DNA from: Armatimonadota bacterium
GTDB taxonomy: Bacteria > Sysuimicrobiota > Sysuimicrobiia > Sysuimicrobiales > Humicultoraceae
Length of the DNA stretch: 64,000 nt
Direction: 5' to 3'
Assembly: GCA_031081715.1 (NCBI GenBank)
Contig: JAVHMA010000015.1
Location: forward strand, 1-64,000
Shown here one piece after another: positions 47,344-57,120 of this stretch. A model generated the notes under the pieces. It did no database searches and was not told the DNA's origin. It was given only the letters and a program-made list of their open reading frames with translations. Every line of letters begins with the position of its first letter. The first letter of the stretch is position 1. The position numbers and the translations under genes are program-made.

Positions 47344-49440
47344 TTGAAGCGCTACGGACCTGAGCAGATCCGTAATGTCGCCGTGGCCGGGCACGGCGGG
47401 GTCGGCAAGACCTCGCTGGTCGAGGCGATGCTGTTCGTCACCGGCGCGATCGACCGGCTCGGCCGCGTGGACGACGGTACTACGACCACGGACTTCGACC
47501 CCGAGGAGATCCGGCGCAAGCACACCATCAACGCGTCGCTGGCGCCCGTCGAGTGGGACGGGGTGAAAATCAACCTGATCGACACCCCCGGCTATCCTGA
47601 CTTCGTCGGCGAGGTCGTCGGCGCGTTGCGCGTGTGCGAGGGCGTCGTCGTGGTCACAGACGCGCGCGCCGGGGTCGAGGTGCAGACCGAGTACGTCTGG
47701 GCGCGCGCCGAGGACCGCGACCTGCCCCGGCTCGTCGTGGTGAACCGGCTCGACCGCGAGAACGCGAGCTTCGACGAGACGGTGGAGATGCTGCGTCGGC
47801 GATTCGGTACGCGTGTGGTGCCGGTGCACCTGCCGGTGGGCGCCGAGGCGGCGCTGGCCGGGGTAGTGGACCTGCTCACCATGAAGGCCCACCTCGTCAA
47901 GGACGGCAAGGAGACCGTCGAGGACATCCCGGCCGCGCTGCGCGAGACGGCGCAGGCGGCGCGCGAGCGGCTGATGGAGGTCGCGGCGGAGAGCGACGAC
48001 GCGCTGGTCGAGCAGTACCTGGAGGCCGGCAGCCTCAGCGACGAGGAGCTTGCGCGCGGGCTCGTGGCCGGGGTGCGTTCCGGCAGGGTGGTGCCGGTGC
48101 TGGCGGCCGCGGCCGGACGGCTGGTGGGCGCCCGGCAGCTCCTCGCCGCGATTACCCGGCTGTTGCCCTCGCCCGCGGACCGGGGCCCGGTCGCCGGGAC
48201 GCACCCGCGCAACGCCGCCGAGGTCCGCGTGAGCCCCGACGAGCGGGGGCCGCTCGCGGCCCTGGTTTTCAAGACCATGGCCGACCCCTATGTAGGCCGG
48301 CTGTCCTACTTCCGCGTCTTTGGCGGCGTGCTGGTCTCCGACTCGCAGGTCTACAACGCCACCCGCGACAAGAACGAGCGCCTCGGGCAGCTCTACATCC
48401 TCCGCGGTAAGCACCAGGAGGCGACGCCGCAGGTGGGGCCCGGCGACATCGGCGCCGTGGCCAAGCTCGCGGAGACGGGCACCGGTGACACCCTCTGCAG
48501 CAAGGACGCGCCCGTGCGCCTGGAGCCCGTGGCGTTCCCGCAGCCGGCGATCTCCATGGCGATCGAGCCGAAGAGCAAGGCGGACGAGGATAAGATGGGC
48601 AACGCGCTCCACCGGCTGGCGGAGGAGGATCCGACCTTCACCGTCCGCCGCGACGCCGAGCTCAAGCAGACGGTGATCTCGGGCATGGGGGAGTCGCACC
48701 TGGAGATCATGGCTGACCGGTTGCGGCGGAAGTTCGGTGTGGACGTGACACTGGCCCCCCCACGCGTCCCCTACCGGGAGACGGTCAAGGGCAAGGCGCA
48801 GGGCCAGGGCCGGCACGTGAAGCAGAGTGGCGGCCGGGGCCAGTACGGCGTCTGCTTCCTGGAGGTCGAGCCGCTGCCGCGCGGCGCCGGGTTCGAGTTC
48901 GTGGACAAGATCTACGGGGGCGCCATCCCCAACCAGTTCATTCCGTCGGTCGAGAAAGGCGTCCGCAAGGCCCTGGAAGAGGGAATACTGGCAGGGTATC
49001 CTGTCGTGGATATTCGTGTCACCCTCGTGGACGGCAAGTACCACGACGTCGACTCCTCCGACATCGCATTCCAGCTCGCCGGGGCGCTCGGCCTCAAGGA
49101 GGCCGCCACCAAGGCGGGGCTGGTGCTGCTCGAGCCGATTCTCAACATCGAGGTGCGGGTGCCCGAGGAGCAGATGGGCGACATCATCGGCGACCTGAAC
49201 TCCAAGCGGGCGCGGATCGCGGGCATGGAGCCGCAGGGCGACGGGACGACCCTGGTGCGAGCGCAGGTGCCGCAGGGCGAGGTGCTGCGCTACGCCTCCG
49301 ACCTCCGGTCGCTGACCGGCGGCCGGGGGAGCTTCACCACCTCGTTCTCGCACTACGAGCCGGTGCCGGCGCACGTCGCGGACCGCCTGGTGGCCGAGGC
49401 CAAGCGGCAGAAGCAGGAAGCGGAGGGCAGCCGGGCATAG
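47344..49440 (+). CDS. Elongation factor G-like protein (EF-G2)
   Basis: A 698-residue GTPase with the full EF-G domain set: G1 GHGGVGKTSL, G3 DTPGYPDFVGE, domain II, domain III, domain IV starting at VPYRETVKG with RHVKQSGGRGQYG, and domain V. The G4 motif reads NRLD instead of NKxD. The N-terminus KRYGPEQIRNVAV and short effector region resemble the EF-G paralogue of Firmicutes and Actinobacteria, not the str-operon fusA. TTG 47344 is chosen: it gives that N-terminus and has GGGGAGGG six bases upstream; GTG 47338 overlaps the ribosome site. Its function in the family is unclear. Confidence 0.9.
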   Translation: MKRYGPEQIRNVAVAGHGGVGKTSLVEAMLFVTGAIDRLGRVDDGTTTTDFDPEEIRRKHTINASLAPVEWDGVKINLIDTPGYPDFVGEVVGALRVCEGVVVVTDARAGVEVQTEYVWARAEDRDLPRLVVVNRLDRENASFDETVEMLRRRFGTRVVPVHLPVGAEAALAGVVDLLTMKAHLVKDGKETVEDIPAALRETAQAARERLMEVAAESDDALVEQYLEAGSLSDEELARGLVAGVRSGRVVPVLAAAAGRLVGARQLLAAITRLLPSPADRGPVAGTHPRNAAEVRVSPDERGPLAALVFKTMADPYVGRLSYFRVFGGVLVSDSQVYNATRDKNERLGQLYILRGKHQEATPQVGPGDIGAVAKLAETGTGDTLCSKDAPVRLEPVAFPQPAISMAIEPKSKADEDKMGNALHRLAEEDPTFTVRRDAELKQTVISGMGESHLEIMADRLRRKFGVDVTLAPPRVPYRETVKGKAQGQGRHVKQSGGRGQYGVCFLEVEPLPRGAGFEFVDKIYGGAIPNQFIPSVEKGVRKALEEGILAGYPVVDIRVTLVDGKYHDVDSSDIAFQLAGALGLKEAATKAGLVLLEPILNIEVRVPEEQMGDIIGDLNSKRARIAGMEPQGDGTTLVRAQVPQGEVLRYASDLRSLTGGRGSFTTSFSHYEPVPAHVADRLVAEAKRQKQEAEGSRA

Positions 49441-49473
49441 AAGAGCCCGATGCCGGGTGAGGGCTGAGGTGAG

Positions 49474-51243
49474 ATGAGTCGCGGGTTCCTGACCCCGGAG
49501 GTCAAGGAGGAGATCCGCCGGCGCACCGATCTTGTGGCGCTGGTTGGGGCCCACGCGGCCCTGAAGAGGTCGGGCCGCTACTACAAGGGGCTCTGTCCGT
49601 TCCACCAGGAGAAGACGCCGTCGTTCCACGTAGACGCCGAGCGGGGCCTGTTCCACTGCTTCGGCTGTGGGGCCGGCGGCGACGTCTTCGACTTCGTGAT
49701 GCGGACCGCGAACCTGACGTTTGCCGAAGCGGCGCACGAACTCGCGCGTCGGGCGGGCGTGGTGATCGACACGTCACCCGAGGCGGCACAGCGGGCCTCG
49801 GAGCGTCAGCAGCTCCTGCGCGCCCTGGATGCGGCCCACGACTACTTCCGGACCGCGCTGGCCGGGCCCCGAGGGAAGAGAGCGCGCGACTACCTGGCTC
49901 GCCGGGGCGTCAACGAGACGGTGGCGGCCCGCTTCGGCCTGGGCTACGCGCCGCCCGGCTGGGACGGCCTGCTCGGCGCGCTCGGGGGGAGGGGCTACGC
50001 CCCGGCGGTGCTGGAGGCAGCCGGGCTCGTCGCGGCCCGCCAGGGTGGGGATGGCTACTTCGACATGTTCCGCGACCGGCTCATCTTCCCCATCATGGAC
50101 CTCCAGGAGCGGGTGGTGGCGTTCGGGGGCCGGGCGCTGGACGACAGCGAGCCGAAATACCTGAACTCACGGGAGTCTGCGGCGTTCTCAAAGGGGAGGC
50201 TGCTCTACGCGCTCGCCCAGGCCCGCGAGGCCGTGCGGGAGCGCGGTCAGGTGCTAGTCGTGGAAGGATACATGGACGCCCTCACCTGCCATCAGTTCGG
50301 GTTCCAAAACGCCGTGGCGTCCCTGGGCACCGCGCTCACCCCGGAGCAGGTGGCGCTGCTGCGACGGTTCACGTCCGATGTCGTGTTCGTCTACGACGCG
50401 GACCAGGCCGGGCAGGCTGCGGCCGAGCGCGGCCTCCAGCTCTGCGAGGAGGCCGAGATGGTGGCGCGCGTGGCAGCCCTCCCGCCGGGAGAGGACCCGG
50501 ACGCCTTCCTGCGGAAGCACGGCGCCGAGGCGTTCTCCCGGATGGTAGCCACGGCGCTGCCCATGTTCGAGTACCGGCTGCAGGTGGCTGCGGAGCGCCA
50601 CGACCCGGCCGGCAGGGAAGGAAGGATCGCGCTCATCGACGAAATGTTGACTGTTATCCAGTCCGTGGCCAACCCGGTTCGCGCGGCCGAGTACCTGCGG
50701 ACGCTCGCCGGGCGGTTCGGGGTGCCCGAGGACGCTCTCCGCCAGCGCCTGCGGTCGCGGAAGCGCGCCGGCAGGCCAACGGGCCCGCAGGCCGGGACCG
50801 CGGGGCCGCGAGGGGACCGGGCCCGCGAGGAAGCGGAGCGGTTGCTCCTCCACCTGATGGTGCAGGAACCGCCCCGCCGGGCCGAGATCGCGGCCAACCT
50901 GCGGCCGGAGTCGTTCGCGTTGCCCGCCCACCAGGCCCTGGCGGCGGCGTTGTTCGCCGCGCCGCGGGCCGGGGTGCACGAGATCCGTGAGGGGCTCGAC
51001 GACGCCGCGGCGGCGCTACTCGCCCGCCTGGCGTTCGAGCCGCCGCCGGTCACGGCCCGGGACAAGGAGCGGGCCGCAGCAGAGGCCGTCCGCTACCTGG
51101 TGCACCACGAACCCGCCGCCGCCGAGCGCGAGCGGGTCTGGGCCGCGATTCAGGCTGCCCAGGCGAGCGGCGACGAAGCGGAGCTGCGACGGCTGCAGGC
51201 GGCCTACGCCGGGTTGATCGTGGCCGGGAAGCGAGGCAGGTAG
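49474..51243 (+). CDS. dnaG: DNA primase DnaG
   Basis: A 589-residue primase. The zinc-binding domain is CPFHQEKTPSFHVDAERGLFHCFGC (only the CPFH and CFGC parts are quoted as ligands). The TOPRIM core holds VVEGYMDALT and VFVYDADQAG with the acidic residues, preceded by RDRLIFPIMD and the SKGRLLYAL pocket. The C-terminal helicase-binding domain is present. DnaG and the main sigma factor are adjacent, a conserved macromolecular-synthesis arrangement, though rpsU is lacking. Confidence 0.96.
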   Translation: MSRGFLTPEVKEEIRRRTDLVALVGAHAALKRSGRYYKGLCPFHQEKTPSFHVDAERGLFHCFGCGAGGDVFDFVMRTANLTFAEAAHELARRAGVVIDTSPEAAQRASERQQLLRALDAAHDYFRTALAGPRGKRARDYLARRGVNETVAARFGLGYAPPGWDGLLGALGGRGYAPAVLEAAGLVAARQGGDGYFDMFRDRLIFPIMDLQERVVAFGGRALDDSEPKYLNSRESAAFSKGRLLYALAQAREAVRERGQVLVVEGYMDALTCHQFGFQNAVASLGTALTPEQVALLRRFTSDVVFVYDADQAGQAAAERGLQLCEEAEMVARVAALPPGEDPDAFLRKHGAEAFSRMVATALPMFEYRLQVAAERHDPAGREGRIALIDEMLTVIQSVANPVRAAEYLRTLAGRFGVPEDALRQRLRSRKRAGRPTGPQAGTAGPRGDRAREEAERLLLHLMVQEPPRRAEIAANLRPESFALPAHQALAAALFAAPRAGVHEIREGLDDAAAALLARLAFEPPPVTARDKERAAAEAVRYLVHHEPAAAERERVWAAIQAAQASGDEAELRRLQAAYAGLIVAGKRGR

Positions 51244-51273
51244 ACGCAGGATCGCGTCGGAGCCGGACTGACG

Positions 51274-52389
51274 ATGGCGAAGAAGAAGGCCCAGACCCCG
51301 ACGACCACACCGACCGAGGAGCTCAGCGCCGAGATGCGCGCGCTGGTGGAGCTCGGGCGGAAGCGTGGCTTCGTGACCCACGACGACATCCTGGAGCAGT
51401 TCCCCGACGTCGAGCAGAACCTGGAGCAGGTGGATCGGCTGTACAGCGTGCTGGCCGAACAGGGCATCGAGATCGTCGAGGACGAGAAGGCCGCCGAGCC
51501 CAAGACCAAGGCCGAGGCCGAGGAGGAGGCGGAGGCGACCCTGCGCGCGCCGGAGGGGATTTCCATCGACGATCCCGTCCGGATGTACCTCAAGGAGATC
51601 GGCAAGGTCGCGCTGCTGACCCAGGCGCAGGAGGTTGCGCTGGCGCAGCGGATGGAGAAGGGCGACGAGGAGGCCAAGCGGCGCCTGATCGAGGCCAACC
51701 TGCGGCTGGTCGTTTCCATCGCCAAGAAGTACGTGGGCCGCGGCATGCTCTTCCTGGACCTGATCCAGGAGGGCAACCTCGGTCTGATCCGGGCGGTCGA
51801 GAAGTTCGACTACCGGAAGGGGTTCAAGTTCAGCACCTACGCCACGTGGTGGATTCGGCAGGCGATCACGCGGGCGCTGGCGGACCAGGCGCGCACGATC
51901 CGCATCCCGGTCCACATGGTCGAGACCATCAACAAGCTCGTGCGCGTCTCGCGCCAGCTCCTCCAGGAGCTGGGCCGGGAGCCTAACCCGGAGGAGATCG
52001 CCGAGGCGATGGGCCTGCCCGTGGAGCGCGTGCGCGAGATCAACAAGATCGCGCAGGAGCCGATCTCGCTGGAGACGCCCATCGGCGAGGAAGAGGACAG
52101 TCACCTGGGCGACTTCATCGAAGACCACGACGCGCTGGCCCCTGCCGAGGCCGCGTCGTTTACCATGCTGAAGGAACAGCTCGACGGCGTGCTCGAGACG
52201 CTCACGCCGCGTGAGCGCAAGGTGCTCAAGCTGCGCTTCGGGCTCGACGACGGCCGGCCGCGGACCCTGGAGGAGGTGGGCCGTGAGTTTGGTGTCACGC
52301 GCGAGCGCATCCGGCAGATCGAGGCCAAGGCGCTGCGGAAGCTGAGGCACCCGTCCCGCAGCAAGCGGCTCAAGGACTTCATCGAGTAA
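51274..52389 (+). CDS. rpoD: Primary RNA polymerase sigma factor
   Basis: A 371-residue SigA/RpoD. Region 1.1 is short (to ~residue 90, with a Lys/Glu-rich linker); region 1.2 starts [17 protein letters not shown]; region 2 has [28 protein letters not shown] and the -10-melting [15 protein letters not shown]; region 3 and region 4 ([34 protein letters not shown]) complete it. The TATAAT and TTGACG boxes of this window match what this factor reads. It is 30 bases downstream of dnaG. Confidence 0.97.
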   Translation: MAKKKAQTPTTTPTEELSAEMRALVELGRKRGFVTHDDILEQFPDVEQNLEQVDRLYSVLAEQGIEIVEDEKAAEPKTKAEAEEEAEATLRAPEGISIDDPVRMYLKEIGKVALLTQAQEVALAQRMEKGDEEAKRRLIEANLRLVVSIAKKYVGRGMLFLDLIQEGNLGLIRAVEKFDYRKGFKFSTYATWWIRQAITRALADQARTIRIPVHMVETINKLVRVSRQLLQELGREPNPEEIAEAMGLPVERVREINKIAQEPISLETPIGEEEDSHLGDFIEDHDALAPAEAASFTMLKEQLDGVLETLTPRERKVLKLRFGLDDGRPRTLEEVGREFGVTRERIRQIEAKALRKLRHPSRSKRLKDFIE

Positions 52390-52496
52390 CGATCGCCGCC
52401 AGGCGACGGACGCGCGCCCGGCCTGCGTACGCGACGAATCGGTGGGCCGACGCCTGGAATTCACCCCGTGAGCACTCGCGATCCCTGGAGGGCCGC

Positions 52497-53753
52497 ATGA
52501 CACACGACGTGCGCGATGTGAACCTGGCCGCGGACGGCCTGCGGCGTATGGCCTGGGCCGAGCGGGAGATGCCGGTGCTGCGGCGGATCAAGGAGCGATT
52601 CGCCGCCGACCAGCCGCTCCGCGGCGTGCGCATCGCCGCCTGTCTGCACGTGACCACCGAGACCGCCGCGTTGGTGCTCACCCTGCGCGCGGGCGGCGCG
52701 CACGTGTTGCTGTGCGCCAGCAACCCGCTCTCCACCCAGGACGACGTCGCCGCGGCGCTCGCGGCCGAGTACGGCGTCGGCGTCTACGCGATCCGCGGGG
52801 AGGACCGCGACACCTACTACCGGCACATCCACCAGGCGCTGGCGCACGCGCCGCAGATCACCATGGACGACGGCGCGGACCTGGTCTCGACGCTGCACCG
52901 GGAGCGGACCGACCTGCTCCCGTCGGTGATCGGTGGTACCGAGGAAACGACCACCGGCGTGATCCGGCTGCGCGCCATGGCTCGCGACGGCGCCCTGCGC
53001 TACCCGATCATCGCCGTCAACGACGCCAAGACCAAGCACCTGTTCGACAACCGGTACGGCACCGGGCAGTCCACCATCGACGGTCTGCTCCGCGCCACCA
53101 ACCTGCTGCTGGCCGGCCGGACGCTGGTAGTTTGCGGCTACGGTTCGTGCGGCCGGGGCGTGGCGATGCGTGCGCGGGGCATGGGCGCGCGCGTCGTGGT
53201 CACGGAGGTCTCTCCCCTGCACGCGCTGGAGGCCGTGATGGACGGGTACGAGGTGCTGCCCGCGGCGCAGGCGGCGCGGGTCGGTGACGTGTTCGTCACG
53301 GTGACCGGCAACACGGGCGTGCTCCGGGCGGAGCACTTCGACGTCATGAAGGACGGCGCCATCCTGGCCAACAGCGGGCACTTCAACGTAGAGATCGAGA
53401 TCCCGGCGCTTGAGCGCATGGCCGTCTCGCGCCGCGCGGCGCGCGAGCACGTGGAGGAGTTCGCGATGCCCGACGGCCGGCGGCTCTACCTGCTGGCCGA
53501 GGGCCGGCTGCTGAACCTGGCCGCGGCCGAAGGCCACCCCGCCGCGGTCATGGACATGTCGTTCGCCAACCAGGCGCTGTCCGTGGCGCACCTGGCCGCG
53601 GCGGGCGCGGGTATGGAGCGCACCGTCCACGCGGTGCCCCGCGCGATCGACGAGGCCGTGGCTCGCCTCAAGCTCGAGGCGCTCGGCGTGGGCATCGACG
53701 CCCTCACCGACGCTCAGCGCAGCTACCTGGAGTCCTGGCAGGAAGGGACCTGA
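52497..53753 (+). CDS. ahcY: Adenosylhomocysteinase
   Basis: A 418-residue NAD-dependent enzyme that splits S-adenosylhomocysteine to adenosine and homocysteine. [42 protein letters not shown] and the NAD loop [12 protein letters not shown] are diagnostic, as is GHFNVEIEI. The length matches the shorter archaeal/Thermotoga-type form that lacks the ~40-residue insert of animal and E. coli-type forms. CTGGAGGGCC precedes the ATG. It supports the many SAM-using methylations of the cell. Confidence 0.95.
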   Translation: MTHDVRDVNLAADGLRRMAWAEREMPVLRRIKERFAADQPLRGVRIAACLHVTTETAALVLTLRAGGAHVLLCASNPLSTQDDVAAALAAEYGVGVYAIRGEDRDTYYRHIHQALAHAPQITMDDGADLVSTLHRERTDLLPSVIGGTEETTTGVIRLRAMARDGALRYPIIAVNDAKTKHLFDNRYGTGQSTIDGLLRATNLLLAGRTLVVCGYGSCGRGVAMRARGMGARVVVTEVSPLHALEAVMDGYEVLPAAQAARVGDVFVTVTGNTGVLRAEHFDVMKDGAILANSGHFNVEIEIPALERMAVSRRAAREHVEEFAMPDGRRLYLLAEGRLLNLAAAEGHPAAVMDMSFANQALSVAHLAAAGAGMERTVHAVPRAIDEAVARLKLEALGVGIDALTDAQRSYLESWQEGT

Positions 53754-53842
53754 GCGGGGCCGCGCCAGCCCCAGCCCCGCAACCGTCCGCATCCCGCCCG
53801 GGCCCGCCCCGCAGCGGCCAGCCACCGCTGCCGATAGCAGGG

Positions 53843-54604
53843 GTGTGGGCCGCGCTCGTCGACCTGCTCTACCCGCCGCGGTGTGCCGCGTGCGACGCGC
53901 CAGCATCGCGGCTGTGCGCCGCCTGCCTCGGAGGCTTCGTGCGCCTTCCGTCGCCGGTGTGCGCCGTCTGCGGCGATCCCCTCGCCGGGGCGGCGTCCGG
54001 CGGTCCCAGCCGGCCGACCTGCGGGGCGTGCCGCCGGCGGCCGCCGGCGTTCGCAGTCGCGCGCTCGGTCTTCATCTACGGCGGCCCGCTGCGGCTCGCG
54101 CTCCACGCGCTGAAATACCACGGCCGCCGGGACGTGGCGGCGCCGCTGGGCGGCCTGCTCGCCGCCCTGGCTCCCGCCGAGGTCGCCGAGGGCGCGAGCG
54201 CCATGGTTCCCGTGCCCCTGCATCCCCACCGATTCGCCGCCCGTGGGTTCAATCAGGCCGAGCTGCTGGCCGCCAGGCTGGCCTCGCGGCTCGGGCTGCC
54301 GCTTCTGCCCGCGGTCCTGCGGCGCCTCCGGCAGGAGCTGCCCCAGGTCGCCCTGGACGCGGCGGCCCGGCGCGCGAACGTGGCGCGGGCGTTCGTGGTC
54401 GGTGGTGCGGCCGTGCGCGGTCGGATTTTGCTGGTGGACGACGTCTTCTCCACGGGGGCCACGGCCGAGGCGTGCGCGCGAGCGCTGCGCGAGGCGGGCG
54501 CTGCGGAGGTCGCCGTGATCACGCTGGCGCGGGCGATCCTGGGCGTCCCGGCTCCGGCAACTCGCGTCTCAAACCACCGTGCGCCGGGTGCGCCCGGCCG
54601 ATAG
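53843..54604 (+). CDS. comF: ComF-family protein
   Basis: A 253-residue protein. The N-terminus has zinc-finger cysteines (PPRCAACDAP, LCAACLGG, VCAVCGDPL, CGACRRRPP) and the C-terminus a phosphoribosyltransferase fold with ILLVDDVFSTGATAEA. ComF helps import of transforming DNA in competent bacteria; GntX-type relatives act in other ways. GTG 53843 is used; the spacing to ahcY is 89 bases, with no clear promoter. Together with pilT it suggests competence genes in this genome. Confidence 0.92.
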   Translation: MWAALVDLLYPPRCAACDAPASRLCAACLGGFVRLPSPVCAVCGDPLAGAASGGPSRPTCGACRRRPPAFAVARSVFIYGGPLRLALHALKYHGRRDVAAPLGGLLAALAPAEVAEGASAMVPVPLHPHRFAARGFNQAELLAARLASRLGLPLLPAVLRRLRQELPQVALDAAARRANVARAFVVGGAAVRGRILLVDDVFSTGATAEACARALREAGAAEVAVITLARAILGVPAPATRVSNHRAPGAPGR

Positions 54605-54679
54605 AGCGGGTGCAGGCCGGAGCCGGCCGCTGAGAGCGCCCGGAGAGACCACGCCGGTCTGTTAGAGGAGGCGATCAGC

Positions 54680-55123
54680 ATGAAGACGATGGCCATGCTG
54701 CTGGCCCTCGTGCTAGCCCTGGTCGGCCTGGCGGCCCACGGGTCGACCGCCTCGCCGGTGGCGGCATCGAGCGCGGCCTTCGCGCAGTGCTTCGGGCACG
54801 GCGACGCCAGCGCGTGTCGGCCGCTCCGGCTGTACACTCTGGCGGATCTGCCCGAGGGACGCGAGTACGGCGAGAGCGCCTCGGACGGCGGCTGGAGTTT
54901 CGGTGGCAGCACCGTGGGCGAAGATCCGGATCACACCATACGCGACCAGCCGGCGCCGGAGTTCTGGCGCGAACTCGCCATGGCCGTGGTGCGAGCCGGG
55001 CTCAACTACGTGGCGGGCGAGGCGGTTCGGTACGCGCTCGACCGGCTCTTCGGCGGCGGGCACCGGCTCCCGATCGAGCCCGACGAGCAGGTCGCCGCGC
55101 ACGCGTTCGACCCGGTGTGGTAG
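54680..55123 (+). CDS. Small exported protein of unknown function
   Basis: A 147-residue protein with a signal peptide (MLLALVLALVGLAAHGSTA) and a mature chain with two cysteines (AQCFGHGDASACRP) that may form a disulfide, an aromatic-glycine stretch and a C-terminal helix (FWRELAMAVVRAGLNYVAGE). No family recognised. GAGGAGGCGATC precedes the ATG. A hairpin terminator follows, separating it from the next operon. Confidence 0.7.
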   Translation: MKTMAMLLALVLALVGLAAHGSTASPVAASSAAFAQCFGHGDASACRPLRLYTLADLPEGREYGESASDGGWSFGGSTVGEDPDHTIRDQPAPEFWRELAMAVVRAGLNYVAGEAVRYALDRLFGGGHRLPIEPDEQVAAHAFDPVW

Positions 55124-55128
55124 CCCCG

Positions 55129-55160
55129 CCCGGAGGGGAGGCCGGCGCCTCCCCTCCGGG
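55129..55160 (+). terminator. Terminator hairpin
   Basis: CCCGGAGGGGAGGC (55129-55142) pairs perfectly with GCCTCCCCTCCGGG (55147-55160), loop CGGC, starting five bases after the exported protein's stop. No T run. Confidence 0.75.
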
Positions 55161-55177
55161 GCGATGAGGAGGCCACC

Positions 55178-55828
55178 ATGGCACGTACCGCCGTCGTCTG
55201 GCTCACCATCGCCGTCCTCGGTGGCGCGGCTGGCGTCTACCTGCTCAACACCGTGCTCTACCTGGCGCCGCCGAACCCGGTGAAGGCGCAGTGGTTCCGC
55301 GTCGTCGTCGGGCTCCAGCACCCGCTGTTCGAGCAGAACTGGCACCTGTTCGCGCCTAACCCCATCCGGTCCAACTTCGTGCTCACCGTGCGCTGCCGCA
55401 CCTCGGCCGGGGTCTCGCCGTGGCAGGACGCGACCATGCCCCTGCTCGCGCGGCTGCATCGCGACCGGCACTCGCCGGCGGCCCGGCTGTTGCGGGTCCA
55501 GCAGAACGCGATCCGCAACTTCCTGTTCGGCGACCCCTCGGAGTGGCGGATGCTGGCCTGCCGGCGGGACCGCGTCTCGCCCGCGTGCCGGCGCGAGTCG
55601 GACGCCGACCGCCGGATCCGTGACGCCGGCGCGTACCTGCTGGGTCGGGCCGCGTCCGCCGCGTGCGATCGCCTCGTCGGCCGGGGGCGCGCCACCGCGG
55701 TCCAGGCCGGAATCCTGATCCACCAGCCGCCGCCGTGGTCGCGGCGCCACGAGCCGGACGCGGCCGGGACGACGCACCTGGTCCGCCTGCCGTGGGCACC
55801 CTACGGCGCGGCGGCGGAAGGGCGGTGA
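55178..55828 (+). CDS. DUF5819-like membrane-anchored protein
   Basis: A 216-residue protein with an N-terminal membrane segment (VVWLTIAVLGGAAGVYLL) and a segment FEQNWHLFAPNPIRSNFVL that is characteristic of DUF5819-type proteins. Such genes are, to my knowledge, regularly next to HTTM genes, as here. The mature part has many Arg and Cys (MLACRRDRVSPACRRESD). GATGAGGAGGCC precedes the ATG. The stop overlaps the HTTM gene by four bases. Confidence 0.8.
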   Translation: MARTAVVWLTIAVLGGAAGVYLLNTVLYLAPPNPVKAQWFRVVVGLQHPLFEQNWHLFAPNPIRSNFVLTVRCRTSAGVSPWQDATMPLLARLHRDRHSPAARLLRVQQNAIRNFLFGDPSEWRMLACRRDRVSPACRRESDADRRIRDAGAYLLGRAASAACDRLVGRGRATAVQAGILIHQPPPWSRRHEPDAAGTTHLVRLPWAPYGAAAEGR

Positions 55829-57120
55829 GCGGCGTGGCGCTGCTCGATCGCCTGCAGCGGTGGCTCGTCCGCGAGCACTGGCTGACCGGCGCGGCGCTCA
55901 CGCGGATTTTGCTGGGGACGTGGGCGCTCTACTACTACGCGCTGCACCTGCCCGTACGCGGCGTGCTCTGGGGACCGGACGGGTGGTGGCCCTTCGAGCG
56001 GTTCGTCGCCGCCAGGCCGGTGCTCAGCGTCTGGGCGTTCAGCTCGTCGCCCGCGTACGCCGAGGCGCTCTACCTGGTCGGGATCGCGGTAGCGGCCGCC
56101 TACACGCTGGGATGGCACGCGCGCCTGATGGGCGCGCTGCACTGGCTGGCGGTCTGGTCGCTCCAGGAGCGCAACCCGTTCATCGGCGACGGCGGCGACA
56201 ACCTGATGCGCATCGTCCTGCTGTTCCTGGTGCTGGTGGACGCGGGCGCGCGCCTGTCGGTGGACGCGCGCCGGCCGCGCCGAGTCTCTCCCCTGTGGGT
56301 CCGCGAGGTAGCTGCCGTCGCGCACAACGTCGGTGTGGTTCTGGTCGTGGCGCAACTCGCGCTCCTCTATGCCAGCACAGGGCTCTATAAGGCGGCCGGC
56401 GAGCTGTGGCAGAACGGGACGGCACTGTACTACATCCTGCGCGTGGACGAGTTCTCCAACCCCGCGCTGGCCGCCACGGTCTACCGCAGTCCCTATCTGG
56501 TTGTCGGGGGCACGTACGGCACGGTGCTGTTCGAGGTCATGTTTCCCGCCGCGCTCTTCAACCCGTGGACGCGCGGCGTGCTCATCGTGACCGGCGTGCT
56601 GTTCCACGTGGGCATCGCCGTGCTCATGGGGCTCGTGACCTTCGCCTGGAGCATGCTGAGTCTCTACCCGCTGCTTCTGACCGACGCGCAGTACCGCCGC
56701 GCCGGCGCGTGGGTGGAAGGTCGGTGGAGCCTGACGGTGTTCTACGACGGCTGGTGTGCGGACTGCCGGCGGAGCATCGCCGTGCTGCGGGCAGCCGATC
56801 TGACCGGCCTGGTGCGGTTCGTCTCGTTTCGCGAGCCCGGCGTCGCCGAGCTGTTCGCCCTCGACCCGCGGCGCCTGGAGCGCCGTATCCACAGCGTGCG
56901 ACCCGACGGGGCGGTTCGGGAGGGCATGGATGTCATGGTCCAGGTCGCCGGCCGTGCGGTCCTGCTGTGGCCGCTGGCGCCGCTGCTGGCCGCCTTGCGA
57001 CTGGCAGCCGGACAGCGCGTCTACGACCTGCTGGCGGCGCGGCGGACGGTGCTGGTGCCGCCCGCCTGCGGCAACGTGTGCGCCGCAGCGGGCCGGCGGC
57101 GGCCGTCGCCGGAGCCGTGA
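55825..57120 (+). CDS. HTTM membrane protein fused to a DCC thiol-redox domain
   Basis: A 431-residue protein. The first ~300 residues are a multi-helix membrane module of the HTTM/vitamin-K-dependent gamma-carboxylase type (ILLGTWALYYYALHLPV, GDNLMRIVLLFLVLVDAGA, YASTGLYKAAGELWQNGTA). The C-terminal ~120 residues carry LTVFYDGWCADCRRSI, the DxxCxxC signature of DCC (DUF393) thioredoxin-like proteins. The joining of a carboxylase-like membrane domain with a redox Cys pair suggests oxidative modification or a quinone-linked reaction on the outer face. It overlaps its neighbours on both sides (GTGA), so the three form a coupled unit. Confidence 0.85.
   Translation: MSGVALLDRLQRWLVREHWLTGAALTRILLGTWALYYYALHLPVRGVLWGPDGWWPFERFVAARPVLSVWAFSSSPAYAEALYLVGIAVAAAYTLGWHARLMGALHWLAVWSLQERNPFIGDGGDNLMRIVLLFLVLVDAGARLSVDARRPRRVSPLWVREVAAVAHNVGVVLVVAQLALLYASTGLYKAAGELWQNGTALYYILRVDEFSNPALAATVYRSPYLVVGGTYGTVLFEVMFPAALFNPWTRGVLIVTGVLFHVGIAVLMGLVTFAWSMLSLYPLLLTDAQYRRAGAWVEGRWSLTVFYDGWCADCRRSIAVLRAADLTGLVRFVSFREPGVAELFALDPRRLERRIHSVRPDGAVREGMDVMVQVAGRAVLLWPLAPLLAALRLAAGQRVYDLLAARRTVLVPPACGNVCAAAGRRRPSPEP

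Noticed and set aside
47002-49737. 911-codon minus-strand frame opposite the EF-G2 gene
   Set aside because: Shadow of a well-defined GTPase gene; no domain is seen in the antisense product.
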